A DNA stretch of 63,154 nucleotides from Pelorhabdus rhamnosifermentans. GTDB taxonomy: Bacteria; Bacillota; Negativicutes; UMGS1260. The stretch spans positions 1 through 63,154 of the forward strand of contig NZ_JAHGVE010000027.1 in NCBI RefSeq assembly GCF_018835585.1, in the 5' to 3' direction. The notes beneath the pieces are model-generated. The model was not told the DNA's origin. It searched no databases and worked only from the letters and a program-made list of their open reading frames with translations. Every line of letters begins with the position of its first letter. Position 1 is the stretch's first letter. Positions 63,140-63,154 of the stretch are shown here, in pieces. The translations under genes and the position numbers were made by a program.

Positions 63140-63154
63140 AACAACGAGGTGCAT

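Overview
The window looks like a chromosomal segment of a diderm, anaerobic Firmicute of the Negativicutes (Sporomusa or Pelosinus type). This is an inference from gene content. The window combines Firmicute-style genes (GPH symporters, PadR, HxlR and LytTR regulators, corrinoid methyltransferase proteins) with clear outer-membrane machinery (a TolC-type channel, a HlyD-type adaptor, and a porin with an N-terminal coiled coil and a C-terminal Phe). GC is moderate to low, and ribosome binding sites are strong GGAGG types.

Region 1 (1-5.3 kb) holds the start of a mannitol PTS permease, an M48 metalloprotease, a SelO pseudokinase and a bicovalent-FAD oxidase, all on the minus strand. Region 2 (5.4-10.9 kb) is a four-gene MacB/FtsX-type export operon (ATPase, 810-aa permease, adaptor, TolC). 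Region 3 (10.9-28.0 kb) is a biosynthetic island. It has a two-module NRPS (C-A-T-E-C-A-T-reductase) whose two adenylation pockets both read as Leu-like, so the likely product is an N-acyl-D-Leu-Leu aldehyde or alcohol. With it are a condensation-like protein, a type II thioesterase, a DUF362 ferredoxin-like protein, a broken Sfp-type phosphopantetheinyl transferase, a LoaP/NusG-type antiterminator, a 40-aa membrane microprotein and an orphan LytTR regulator. It is flanked by a LuxR-type regulator and a LuxI/FeeM-like GNAT acyltransferase that share a palindromic operator. Intrinsic terminators lie inside the operon, as expected if LoaP controls read-through.

Region 4 (28.5-44.8 kb) is catabolic. 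An A/T-ending-codon pair (old-yellow-enzyme family reductase and aryl-alcohol-type dehydrogenase) comes first, then a porin, a UroD-fold methyltransferase with its corrinoid protein, two GPH symporters (one lacking its N-terminus), two further zinc dehydrogenases, a split transketolase and an SDR. A divergent AraC-type regulator faces this run. I read it as a candidate pathway for uptake, oxidation and two-carbon cleavage of a sugar or polyol, possibly O-methylated.

Region 5 (44.8-63.2 kb) is a plastic zone of small stress and redox genes and regulators (catalase, flavodoxin-like protein, TetR, PadR plus an SEDS protein, XRE-cupin, HxlR, nitroreductase, OYE, LysR) mixed with decayed genes. 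Its most striking content is a cassette of about 0.8 kb present three times (44.9, 51.5 and 58.6 kb). Each copy has a consensus sigma-70 promoter, a roughly 320-nt RNA with conserved stems and variable loops, a terminator-like hairpin, a second promoter-like site and a 97-codon gene of unknown function. A second small family of microproteins ending in QNA or QNAK also occurs three times here. No rRNA, tRNA or CRISPR array was recognised.
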